From contig CP064963.1 in assembly GCA_016699165.1 (NCBI GenBank), positions 2,232,001 through 2,296,000 on the forward strand: 64,000 nucleotides of DNA, given 5' to 3'. The notes below the pieces were generated by a model. It searched no databases. It was not told the DNA's origin and saw only the letters and a program-made list of their open reading frames with translations. The position numbers and the translations under genes were made by a program. Shown here piece after piece: positions 36,756 through 44,267 of the stretch (the stretch's first letter is position 1; each line of letters begins with the position of its first letter). The DNA is from Candidatus Melainabacteria bacterium (GTDB taxonomy: Bacteria; Cyanobacteriota; Vampirovibrionia; Obscuribacterales; Obscuribacteraceae).

Positions 36756-38144
36756 ATGCCAAATTTAAAACTTTATTTGTCCGATCTTAGTGAATCTTGC
36801 GTGCGAAGCATCTATTTACGTAAAGACATAGCAGTATTGGAGCTGATGACCAGAGAGCGATCGATCAATACACAAATTCAAATAAATATGAATGTCGAAG
36901 TATCAGCTCGACCATATATGGCTGGAGAACTTGAGAAAGAGCCATTCTTGCGCAAAGTATTTTACCTCGGCAAGATTTTTAGAAGAGAACATTCTTTCGA
37001 TTTAACTGACGAAAATACTTTGACAATGAAGTCAAAAAACGAATTAGGTCATGATTTTATACTTGAGCTTCTAGCGAAAAATGAGCTTGGTCAAACTTCG
37101 TGGTGGATAACTCAGGGACATTTTGACAAAGAACGAGATGTATTTTTCAAATGTGACCATCAGGGTATAATCAGTGCACCACAAGAGAGCTTACCGGAAT
37201 CGCTTTGGTTTATCGAAAATTTTGCAAGGGAAGAAAATCCGAACGATGAGAATGCGGTAAGAAGATTAAAGGGGAAACGTCTTTCGGCTGCTCACTTCGG
37301 CTATCCAACAAGATTATTCTTTAGCGATCAAAATAATCCTGAAGATACTCTGCAAATCTGGTTTAATAATGGCGCAAAATTCTCCGGACAGACGGCGCTT
37401 AAAATGGATGTCCTGACGGACCAATATCGAAACTGCGAGACGGAAATTGAATTTAGCCGGTATGCACAATTCATCGATCGAGTGGTAGAAAATGTCCTTA
37501 TAGAAAAGGACAATAGTTTGATTTTAGATTTTGATAACAGCGCCACTCTCACGGTTAATGGCGACCCGGCAGAAGATGACTACACTGATATTTTGTGGTC
37601 TTTGATCGAAACCAAGAACTGGCAACCCTTATTTGACTGTTACTCAAGTCACAGAGAACTTGCTGATGTTCCCATTCCGAAGACTAAATTCAGTCAACGA
37701 GATTTGCTTAAGCACATCGACAAGTATATGAAACTGCAAACAGCTGTTCTAAAAGAGTTTGCTGAAAAAGAACCTTATATACTGCGCCAAGACACTTTTT
37801 TGCAAACGCGAAAGCGCGGCACGCTCTATCTCGACGGCTCGCGCTGGGATTTTTTCAGACACGGAGCTGGATTTTCCTTCACTGAATTCGAAAGTGAAGT
37901 CGAACTCAATATTCACACCCACGCTCACGAGCCTGAAAAACTGGACGAGTGGAGGATCATTTGCTATTTAAACAGTCTCTTTCCCAATGAAAAAATCGAC
38001 GGCGAAACTATCAAGTCAACAATGCAATCACTCGCGGAAAAGAGTGGTAATCCGCTACATCGCCAAGGTCAGATGTACACCTGGGACGTAAAAAAGACCA
38101 GGAGCATCTTCCCCTCATTTTTGAATTTCTTACGAAATCGCTAG
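36756..38144 (+). CDS. hypothetical protein, paralogue B with added C-terminal domain
   Basis: A 462-aa protein whose first 290 aa are homologous to the preceding gene (same start MPNLK, GELEKEPFL, FYLGKIF, RDVFFKCD). It starts 15 bases after that gene stops, so it is a tandem duplication in one operon. The extra C-terminal part, about aa 300-462, contains RKRGTLYLDGSRWDFFRHG, FSFTEFESEVELNIHTHAHE and KLDEWRIICYLNSL. The order RKG-L----W-F--HG-G--F, then IH-H, then D-WRI resembles DUF6896-like immunity domains; I am moderately unsure. The N-terminal DUF6188-like part plus this domain would be a fusion of two immunity-like modules. Confidence 0.6.
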   Translation: MPNLKLYLSDLSESCVRSIYLRKDIAVLELMTRERSINTQIQINMNVEVSARPYMAGELEKEPFLRKVFYLGKIFRREHSFDLTDENTLTMKSKNELGHDFILELLAKNELGQTSWWITQGHFDKERDVFFKCDHQGIISAPQESLPESLWFIENFAREENPNDENAVRRLKGKRLSAAHFGYPTRLFFSDQNNPEDTLQIWFNNGAKFSGQTALKMDVLTDQYRNCETEIEFSRYAQFIDRVVENVLIEKDNSLILDFDNSATLTVNGDPAEDDYTDILWSLIETKNWQPLFDCYSSHRELADVPIPKTKFSQRDLLKHIDKYMKLQTAVLKEFAEKEPYILRQDTFLQTRKRGTLYLDGSRWDFFRHGAGFSFTEFESEVELNIHTHAHEPEKLDEWRIICYLNSLFPNEKIDGETIKSTMQSLAEKSGNPLHRQGQMYTWDVKKTRSIFPSFLNFLRNR

Positions 38145-38151
38145 ACACAGG

Positions 38152-39285
38152 CTAGTAAAAACCTCTAACGTCTTGCAATCCAACAAATGCGATATCTAGT
38201 CCGTCTTTCGATATCGTGTATCTTTCTTGAACCATTGGCGATACCACGAAATTACGACCTCGATTATAGTTTTCTCGAAACGCTTTCAAATTCCTTGTCT
38301 CGAAATTCTTGATGTTCCACTTACATTCAATTGCATCGACTCCCTGGCGCCCTTGAGGCACAACAAAATCAATCTCTCTTTGTTGTTTGTCACGCCAAAA
38401 TTGAATCTTCAAAATTTTCGAAATACTCAAAAGCGTGTCGAGAACCAAGTGCTCCCAGAGATTTCCGCAATCTTCCGCTCTCAAATCGCTCCAGCCTCTA
38501 GCGAAGGCTACAAAACCAGTATCGAATCCATAGATTTTTGGCTGCGCCAATATTTCTCTTCTTCCACCTGCCGCATACGGTCGGAGAATGTGCAGAGCTT
38601 GCGATATTTCCAACACATCAATATAGTTCAGAACGGTCGGTCGGCTTAAAGAAGTATGCTTACTCAAGCTAGTCATATCAGCCATTCCACCACTATTTCT
38701 CAAAACTGTCTCAAACAATTTTAGAAAAGCCGACCGTTTTTCAACCTTGAATAACTCTTGAACATCTCTCGAATAAAACGAGTCCATCCACTCAGCATAA
38801 AATTCCAAATCATGCTCGGAAGAAAGCAAAGCTGGAGGCAGCCCACCTTTGAGCAATCTACTCTGCAGATCTTCTATTCCAAACTCGGGCAGTTCTTCAT
38901 AAAGAACAGGAGTCAACCGAACCAGTCGCTTTCTACCAGTCAAACTATCTCTGAACTTTTCGGTTGCAGCAAGCGTTGAAGAGCCTGTAGCCAGAACTTT
39001 TAAATGCTTAAATTCGTCGGCTGCTATTTTTAGAACCAAGCTGGGATCTGGAAGTCTATGAATTTCATCGAAAATCACTTGCCGTTGTTCTAAATTTGAG
39101 AAAAAGACTTCCGGATCTTCTAATGCACGCACTGAACCTGGCAAATCACAATTCACATATCTTGCCGATTCAAATTCTTGCGACAAAGTAGTCTTTCCAA
39201 CTCGCCGAACACCAGAAAGCCAACATATTGGGGCTTTTTCCCAGGCGTTCTCTATTTTATGCTTCCACAATTGGCGTCTAAACAT
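38152..39285 (-). CDS. AAA ATPase with DUF4143 domain
   Basis: A 377-aa ATP-binding protein. Walker A is GVRRVGKTT (about aa 26-34) and Walker B is the hydrophobic strand before DEIHRLPDP. The C-terminal DUF4143 part contains a winged-helix segment and a PD-(D/E)xK-like REIDFVVPQGRQGVDAIECKW region, with E, D and ECK as candidate metal ligands. Such proteins are common in mobile or defence-like regions and seem to be self-regulated. I chose the ATG at 39285 (MFRRQLWK): the first ATG, 39294, lies within the -10 box TAAAAT, so a transcript starting from that promoter would begin at about the second ATG. Function is unknown. Confidence 0.85.
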   Translation of the reverse strand: MFRRQLWKHKIENAWEKAPICWLSGVRRVGKTTLSQEFESARYVNCDLPGSVRALEDPEVFFSNLEQRQVIFDEIHRLPDPSLVLKIAADEFKHLKVLATGSSTLAATEKFRDSLTGRKRLVRLTPVLYEELPEFGIEDLQSRLLKGGLPPALLSSEHDLEFYAEWMDSFYSRDVQELFKVEKRSAFLKLFETVLRNSGGMADMTSLSKHTSLSRPTVLNYIDVLEISQALHILRPYAAGGRREILAQPKIYGFDTGFVAFARGWSDLRAEDCGNLWEHLVLDTLLSISKILKIQFWRDKQQREIDFVVPQGRQGVDAIECKWNIKNFETRNLKAFRENYNRGRNFVVSPMVQERYTISKDGLDIAFVGLQDVRGFY

Positions 39286-39292
39286 AAAGTCC

Positions 39293-39335
39293 ATTTTACA
39301 TTTAGACGTCTATTTGTCAAATCGACTTTACATTT
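39293..39335 (-). promoter_or_regulatory. promoter and repeated boxes of the DUF4143 ATPase gene
   Basis: On the minus strand TTGACA (39315-39320) and TAAAAT (39293-39298) are separated by 16 bases, a good sigma70-type promoter. The box TTTACATTT on the plus strand occurs twice, at 39295-39303 and 39327-39335, 32 bases apart, overlapping the -10 and lying just upstream of the -35. AGACGTCT lies between the two. This looks like an autoregulatory operator pair. The -10 sits on the first ATG, so the transcript would be leaderless or nearly so. Confidence 0.6.
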
Positions 39336-39411
39336 GGCCGCCTTGCATCTTAGCTAGGCGCAAACCAAAGTCGTGGTAAACTATTACCGAAATTGAGACA
39401 GGAGCACGTTT

Positions 39412-39771
39412 ATGACCACGATCACCGCTCGCGAAGAAATCTTAAAACTAGAAGAACGCCTTCGTGAGGCTGAATTGGGACCAGACCCTAGCTTCTTTCA
39501 AGAATTTCTCGACGATAAAGCAATAATGGTTTCAGGTGGCGAAGCGACTTTCACTAAGAAAAAAGTTGTCGAAGCACACCAACCAGGCGCCGCTCCTAAG
39601 TTTCTCAATGTCACTATGACCGACATGCAGATTATCGACCATCAAAATGGCGCAGTAGTTACCTGCAAAGGTTCATACGAAACAGCGATGGGCACTCACA
39701 ACTTGAAGTTCATGCGAGTTTGGGTCAAAAAGCCTGAAGGCTGGAGAATCGTAGCTGGAACTGTTACTTAG
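39412..39771 (+). CDS. NTF2-like DUF4440 protein
   Basis: A 119-aa NTF2-fold protein. The pattern EEILKLEERLREAELGPD at the start, LDDKAIMVSG, then DMQIIDHQNGAVVTCKGSYE and FMRVWVKKPEGWRIVAG is typical of DUF4440/SnoaL-like proteins, which bind small ligands or act as minor enzymes. AGGAG lies about 7 bases before the ATG. It is divergent from the DUF4143 ATPase. Its stop overlaps the end of the TonB-like gene by four bases. No specific substrate can be inferred. Confidence 0.82.
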   Translation: MTTITAREEILKLEERLREAELGPDPSFFQEFLDDKAIMVSGGEATFTKKKVVEAHQPGAAPKFLNVTMTDMQIIDHQNGAVVTCKGSYETAMGTHNLKFMRVWVKKPEGWRIVAGTVT

Positions 39772-40337
39772 TTCTCGGATTTACCTTCGACCTTTTCGAT
39801 ATCGTTATATTCAGTTCCATGAAAAGTCCCGTTCTTTTTGATAATAAGACGCGATCGCAAAGTCACAGTCTTTCGCTCAGTTCCAGAAGGAAAATCTAAA
39901 ATTGATTTACCATCGAGTGCCTCGACGGACTTAATCACCAAATTATCGAACTCTGCATTTTCTGATGAAGAGACAATCTTCACGTCTTTGATTTTTCGTC
40001 CGTCTTCGACATTAAAACTAAAAGTGGCTCCCATGCTTTTGGGAAATTCAATATTCTTTTTGAAATTAGTCTTGATGAAAAGCTGTCCAATCCTGATGGC
40101 GCCTCCACCTTTGAGATTTATACAAAACTTTTCCCAAACTTCTTTTATGACTCTGTTGCGCCAGCGATCCCAAATGATCGAATAATTGCCAAAGCCTTCT
40201 TTAACACCAACCGCTTGTTCGACCCCGCCTTTTAAATCAGGCACGGGAACTTGTTCAACGTCGGCTGCATGGGCAGGACGAAGTCCCATCAAAGTCAGCA
40301 TCAGTAAAGATTGTACGATTTTCTTAGACTTTGTCAC
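39768..40337 (-). CDS. exported TonB C-terminal-like protein
   Basis: A 189-aa exported protein. The GTG at 40337 starts a signal peptide (KIVQSLLMLTLMGLRPAHA) and has GGAG ten bases upstream; an in-frame TTG at 40355 lies inside a palindrome and would prefix charged residues to the signal. The mature part resembles a short TonB_C domain (RVIKEVWEKFC; SFNVEDGRKIKDVKIVSSS; NAEFDNLVIKSVEALDG), similar to the protein at 26462. The ribosome binding site is part of the palindrome at 40347-40367, which may link its translation or transcription to a regulator. Confidence 0.7.
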   Translation of the reverse strand: MTKSKKIVQSLLMLTLMGLRPAHAADVEQVPVPDLKGGVEQAVGVKEGFGNYSIIWDRWRNRVIKEVWEKFCINLKGGGAIRIGQLFIKTNFKKNIEFPKSMGATFSFNVEDGRKIKDVKIVSSSENAEFDNLVIKSVEALDGKSILDFPSGTERKTVTLRSRLIIKKNGTFHGTEYNDIEKVEGKSEN

Positions 40338-40346
40338 GTGGGTTAT

Positions 40347-40401
40347 TCTCCGCAAAACGTGCGGAGATTATACTCGCTATTCTCCGCAAAATGTGTGGAG
40401 A
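40347..40401. promoter_or_regulatory. paired inverted repeats, TCTCCGC type
   Basis: Two copies of a palindrome lie between divergent genes: TCTCCGC-N7-GCGGAGA at 40347-40367 (perfect arms) and TCTCCGC-N7-GTGGAGA at 40381-40401 (one mismatch). Their centres are 34 bp apart. The arms share TCTCC with the HigBA operator at 44142-44192, which also has a 34-bp spacing. No toxin-antitoxin genes are adjacent: the neighbours are a TonB-like gene (minus) and an unknown gene (plus). Confidence 0.65.
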
Positions 40402-40424
40402 TTGTTTACGGGTAGAATATCTTC

Positions 40425-41021
40425 ATGCAAATTCCTGAGCAAATACTTCAACAATTTGAAGATGAAAAACTCTGGGGCGGTGGTCCTCTTCTAGAACTCA
40501 TTCTAGTTTTCGAGAAAGAAGAAGATCTTTATGCGGTAGACAAGTCAATTCAAAGCACAAATCTCTTCCAGCTTTTAGATCATGATACCGGACCATATGC
40601 CAAACATTATTTATTCAATTTTGCAACTAATAAGTTCATTGGTGCACATTTGTCACACCGCAAAAGTGCCAGAGATCTAAGTGGCTTCTACACAGTTTCG
40701 ATAAGACCAATACAAGTGAAAAATGAAATAGGGTCTACGTTAGATTCAAAACTTACATTTGCTCAAAAAACTGCTTTAACAACGTTGCTGCGTTCTCTGA
40801 TTGATTTAGTTGAACATATTCGAAAAGAATACAAATTGCGCTACGCCACTTTAAATACCGAAGAAGACGGACGAGCAAGTATATTGACAAAACTTCCTGA
40901 TGGACTCTACATTGGCGAGTCTTTGGGCAAACATTATGGCTATGTTAGCGAAAAGAATTCTTCAATTGGTCTATTATGCAAAGAATTTCTGGGAACTGAA
41001 TTTCTATTTAGAAGCAGCTAA
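40425..41021 (+). CDS. hypothetical protein, 198 aa
   Basis: A 198-aa cytoplasmic protein that I do not recognise. It starts MQIPEQILQQFEDEKLW. Alternating strands (LLELILVFEKEEDLYAVD, and later LSGFYTVSIRPIQV) suggest an alpha/beta domain, followed by a helical segment of leucines and charged residues (TALTTLLRSLIDLVEHIRKEY). It ends just inside the adjacent VOC gene region: the two stop codons overlap convergently by 18 bases. The paired palindromes upstream make it the likely target of a repressor. Function unknown. Confidence 0.6.
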   Translation: MQIPEQILQQFEDEKLWGGGPLLELILVFEKEEDLYAVDKSIQSTNLFQLLDHDTGPYAKHYLFNFATNKFIGAHLSHRKSARDLSGFYTVSIRPIQVKNEIGSTLDSKLTFAQKTALTTLLRSLIDLVEHIRKEYKLRYATLNTEEDGRASILTKLPDGLYIGESLGKHYGYVSEKNSSIGLLCKEFLGTEFLFRSS

Positions 41022-41882
41022 CTCCAACTCTTTAATTTCCAACTTCTTCATTGAAAGAACGGCTTCCATAACCTTTTCTCCACGCGCTGGATCTTTCATA
41101 ATTTCATCCATTGCTTTTGGCACAATTTGCCAGGCAACGCCAAACTTATCTTTGAGCCAACCACATTGTTGAATCTCGCCGCCTTCGGAAAGCGCCATCC
41201 ACAGCTTATCTATCTCAGCTTGATTGTCACAGCAAGCTGCAAGCGACATGCCTTCGTTGAAGTTAAATTCGTGAGGTCCTGCACTATCCATAGCGACAAA
41301 ACCTTGTCCGTTCAGAGTAAACGCAGCATGCATAATTTGACCTTTGTGCTCACCTTCATCATAGCGGTGCATAAATTCAATTTCTGAGTCATCAAAAATG
41401 GAAGTGTAGAGTCGAATCGCTTCTTCGCATCGACCTAATTGTGGTCCACAAAACATCAAGCACGGACGAATCTTTTTCGGCGTTTCATGACAAAAAAGCT
41501 GCCACGACATTCCATACTTATCTTGCACCCATGCATATTTTGCAGCAAAGAAATATTTGTCGAGCGGCATCAACTCAGTGCCACCATCCATTAACTTTTC
41601 GTGCAACGAAACCACTTTTTCAGCACTGTCGAGCGCAACGAAAAGTGAAATACTTGGATTAATTTCGAAATTCGGTCCGCCGTTGAGCGCCATAAGCTCA
41701 AGCCCATCAAGATCGAACAACGCAGTCATAACTGAGTCTTTGGGACGACCCGAAGCTTTGGCACTGGACTCACCATAACGAGCTACGGTTCCCATTTTCG
41801 AATTTGGAAAAATGGAGCAATAAAATTTTGCCGCTTCTTCGGCCTGATTATCGAACCACAAGCACGGTCTAATCTTGTCCAT
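41004..41882 (-). CDS. two-domain VOC (PhnB-like) protein
   Basis: A 292-aa protein with two tandem glyoxalase/bleomycin-resistance (VOC) domains, each starting KIRPCL-F and running about 145 aa (DKIRPCLWFDNQAEEAAKF and KKIRPCLMFCGPQLGRCEEA). Each carries the short motifs YCSIF/YTSIF, DKYGMSWQL/DKFGVAWQI and a D-G-F-like strand, typical of PhnB or 3-demethylubiquinone-methyltransferase-like proteins. No clear metal ligands can be named. AGAGG seven bases upstream supports the ATG at 41882; an earlier ATG would add eight residues. Enzymatic role uncertain. Confidence 0.85.
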   Translation of the reverse strand: MDKIRPCLWFDNQAEEAAKFYCSIFPNSKMGTVARYGESSAKASGRPKDSVMTALFDLDGLELMALNGGPNFEINPSISLFVALDSAEKVVSLHEKLMDGGTELMPLDKYFFAAKYAWVQDKYGMSWQLFCHETPKKIRPCLMFCGPQLGRCEEAIRLYTSIFDDSEIEFMHRYDEGEHKGQIMHAAFTLNGQGFVAMDSAGPHEFNFNEGMSLAACCDNQAEIDKLWMALSEGGEIQQCGWLKDKFGVAWQIVPKAMDEIMKDPARGEKVMEAVLSMKKLEIKELELAASK

Positions 41883-41931
41883 ATTCAACCTCTTGAATAG
41901 AAGCACAGTAAAAATTCAAGCCAGTCTAGCA

Positions 41932-42627
41932 CTAAAACTGACGCAGCGTGTCCGGAGATGCGTCTTCATCATCTACAATTCCGTCATCCAATATACGGAC
42001 AGGATCGTCCTTTAAGACAAATCTCCAGCGTATTTCAAATGGATGTTCGACTACATATTGCGATTCAGACTTTTGCTTGTGAACCTCTGACCACCAGCCC
42101 ATTTCGCCATGACGTTGCGAGCCGGCTTTGACCCATTCTGTCCACTTCTCTGGCTCTGTGTCAATCAAAGGCGGGTAGTGAAATATTTCAAGCGGTCCCG
42201 ATGCAACTTTGGCATCATCAGGAAATTCGACTCCTACTCCAAAAGACTTAAGTCCTTTGAGATCGTCTGTATCGACAGTATTTGTGAACTGCCACATTTT
42301 GTATCCGTCGCGCTCAGTGTATCTGGAGGGGACCAAACTGCCCGAGCTGCAACCTTCCGGAAAGAAGTCAGTTGTGTGCAATAAGTCGCCGTGATGCTGG
42401 TCGCTTATAGGATGTGGCAATTTGCGATGGTGCGAGACGCGCACCTGCACCTGTCTTTGCGGCCATTTCTTAGAAGGAACGTGAACCACATAATCTTTAT
42501 AACTGCCGCTTTTGACCGAAACGTATTTGGGATGTTCTTTTGGATGCTCCAGAGCATATCCTGGAAACGCAGACATTCCAAATACCGAAGCCGCGATCAC
42601 TGCTAGCGTTTTAACTTTGCGATTCAT
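41932..42627 (-). CDS. exported hypothetical protein, 231 aa
   Basis: A 231-aa protein with signal peptide (TLAVIAASVFGMSAFPGYA, aa 7-25) and a mature part rich in H, W and D, with no known domain. The mature region has many histidines in the first third (VSHHRKLPHPISDQHHGD, aa 64-81), suggesting metal binding. The C terminus is acidic (DDGIVDDEDASPD). The gene follows the DUF-type gene at 42638 on the same strand, separated by ten bases. No function can be assigned. Confidence 0.65.
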   Translation of the reverse strand: MNRKVKTLAVIAASVFGMSAFPGYALEHPKEHPKYVSVKSGSYKDYVVHVPSKKWPQRQVQVRVSHHRKLPHPISDQHHGDLLHTTDFFPEGCSSGSLVPSRYTERDGYKMWQFTNTVDTDDLKGLKSFGVGVEFPDDAKVASGPLEIFHYPPLIDTEPEKWTEWVKAGSQRHGEMGWWSEVHKQKSESQYVVEHPFEIRWRFVLKDDPVRILDDGIVDDEDASPDTLRQF

Positions 42628-42637
42628 TTTCTATCAG

Positions 42638-43342
42638 TTAGCCTGCCAGGAATTTGCTTCGAGTTCGCGCACAATTCCATATTAAATCAATTTTTGGCTC
42701 ATCTTCGCGTTCATTTTCAAAAACATTGTCCATTAAAACTTCACGCCAGATGACATCCTCATCAGTGAAGAATTTGGCATGAACCTTTCCGCGCACGTAA
42801 CCGTCGTGATCCATGAGCATGTAGGCTTCCGCACTTAAATCGCCGCCAACGCGCAAAACACCGTCGTTGTAGTGCCCCAGCACAATGAGATCGGCGTCGA
42901 CGTTACCGAGCACCAATACTGGTGCCCCAGCTTTAACCAGATTATTAACTTTCAAATTGCCTTTAACGAAAAGCAGCGGACCAAACGAAAGGGTTTCATT
43001 GAAGATGTCGCCCTCAACGGTTAAATCGCCCAGACAGACGAGCCCAGAGAGGCGATTAGCTGCCACCCAGGGCGCGTCAAAGTCTAGCTTCAGATCTCCT
43101 TTCAAGTGAGTTCCGTGTGGCAAAACTAGAATTTTGTGCGCCCCGTAACGCAGAGCATGGGGGCGCACGAATTCGGCGAAAAACTCCGGATAAGACATCG
43201 ATTCGGGATCTAGAGGGATAGCGTCCTTAATAAAAGTCTCTAAATCGCCGGAGATATCGCGGGTCAACACCAGGTCGCCCAAGGGGGTGGGGTCGAACAG
43301 GTGCACCGGGCTAATAATCATTTCTTCTATATCCTTTCGCAA
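42638..43342 (-). CDS. beta-helix-like hypothetical protein (bactofilin-like repeats)
   Basis: A 234-aa protein. The central region, about aa 90-180, contains repeated short strand-turn units: GLVCLGDLTVEGDIFN, GPLLFVKGNLKVNNLV, APVLVLGNVDADLIVLG and GVLRVGGDLSAEAYML. The spacing of about 18-20 residues per coil and the G-D/N-L pattern resemble the beta-helices of polymer-forming cytoskeletal (bactofilin-like) proteins. Similar stand-alone proteins are often found near immunity or toxin genes. No signal peptide. The role is unknown. Confidence 0.6.
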   Translation of the reverse strand: MRKDIEEMIISPVHLFDPTPLGDLVLTRDISGDLETFIKDAIPLDPESMSYPEFFAEFVRPHALRYGAHKILVLPHGTHLKGDLKLDFDAPWVAANRLSGLVCLGDLTVEGDIFNETLSFGPLLFVKGNLKVNNLVKAGAPVLVLGNVDADLIVLGHYNDGVLRVGGDLSAEAYMLMDHDGYVRGKVHAKFFTDEDVIWREVLMDNVFENEREDEPKIDLIWNCARTRSKFLAG

Positions 43343-43393
43343 AGCTCACATTCGGAAAAACGGCCCGAAAATGAAAATTAGGAGCGTTGGAAA

Positions 43394-43798
43394 TTATTTC
43401 TCGATAAATGCATTCGGCGACAATTTGAATCGATTAGCCAGTTTCTGAATCTGAGCCATAGAAAGCTTTCGTTTTCCTGAAAAATATTCTGATGCTCTGG
43501 AAGAACTTCCAAATTCTGGAATTAAGTCAGTCTGATTCAAACCATTTCTTTCCATTAAATACAGCAAAAGACTGCGAGGCGTTACTTCCTCTTCTTCCTT
43601 CCACTGGGATTCAAAGCTTTCAACTAATGTCGAAAGCACTTCCAAATAGTCTTTTTCAGCGTCGTTCAGTACGTCGTAATTGTCTAGCAGTTCATCGCAA
43701 ACCATGCCCGCATAATCGTTTTCTTCTTCCGAGCGTATAGGTCTAAGTGGATATTTCTTAATCCATTTCAAATATTTCTTGTCTACAGCCTCGCTCAT
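43394..43798 (-). CDS. higA: HigA-type antitoxin
   Basis: A 134-aa XRE-family antitoxin of the HigA (COG5499) type. The C-terminal HTH lies at about aa 82-130 (NGLNQTDLIPEFGSSSRASEY, then FSGKRKLSMAQIQKLANRF), and the N-terminal helical part binds HigB. Its start overlaps the HigB stop by four bases (ATGA). It represses the module by binding the operator pair at 44142-44192, by analogy with known HigA proteins. The pair is in toxin-first order, which is typical for higBA. Confidence 0.9.
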   Translation of the reverse strand: MSEAVDKKYLKWIKKYPLRPIRSEEENDYAGMVCDELLDNYDVLNDAEKDYLEVLSTLVESFESQWKEEEEVTPRSLLLYLMERNGLNQTDLIPEFGSSSRASEYFSGKRKLSMAQIQKLANRFKLSPNAFIEK

Positions 43799-44118
43799 TC
43801 CGCTTTATTCCTTCTCTTCGTAGTCTTGAGACTTTTCTTCCAATCCCCTTTTTCATATTCTTCATGGGTGAGAATTTTATCGATATAAACTCGTCCCACT
43901 TCAAATCTGCATATCGCAATCAGTCGAAACTTGTTGCCACCTATATCAAAAATTACGGAACCTTGATACCAGTCAGCACTGTTAAATGTGTTTTTTACGT
44001 CTGCAAGATTTGACCATTGCGAATCAAACACCATATCTTTCCAATGCACCAGTGCAGGTCTAGACTGGGGAAAACGGCGATAGAACTGGCGCGCACGCCC
44101 CCAATGGGTCAATTTCAT
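43795..44118 (-). CDS. higB: HigB-type toxin, mRNA interferase
   Basis: A 107-aa HigB toxin (PF09907-like), a ribosome-dependent mRNA cutter. Diagnostic segments are VVFDIGGNKFRLIA-like VIFDIGGNKFRLIAI (about aa 55-69), YIDKILTHEEYEKGDWK (aa 77-93) and a basic C terminus (TTKRRNKAE). I chose the ATG at 44118 because AGGAGGT lies about seven bases upstream; a GTG two codons earlier is in frame. The downstream antitoxin overlaps by four bases. Operator boxes at 44142-44192 surround the promoter. Both parts are intact, so the module is probably functional. Confidence 0.9.
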   Translation of the reverse strand: MKLTHWGRARQFYRRFPQSRPALVHWKDMVFDSQWSNLADVKNTFNSADWYQGSVIFDIGGNKFRLIAICRFEVGRVYIDKILTHEEYEKGDWKKSLKTTKRRNKAE

Positions 44119-44139
44119 AAGCACGACCTCCTTTAAATT

Positions 44140-44192
44140 ATTCTCCCAAAACGGGAGAGTGAAGTCAAGCTCAAATCTCCCAATTCGGGAGA
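44140..44192 (-). promoter_or_regulatory. higBA promoter with paired operators
   Basis: Two palindromes, TCTCCC-N5-GGGAGA, lie at 44142-44158 and 44176-44192 (centres 34 bp apart). On the minus strand a sigma70-type promoter, TTGACT (44163-44168) and GAGAAT (44140-44145), is separated by exactly 17 bases, so the first palindrome covers the spacer and -10 and the second lies just upstream of the -35. A strong RBS and higB follow. Autorepression by HigA is the likely reading. Confidence 0.8.
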
Positions 44193-44267
44193 TTCCTCTG
44201 GTGTCGCCCAGCTAAAAACCCACTAACTTGAAATTTTGAGCCTAGACATTCTTGAAAACCTTTAACT

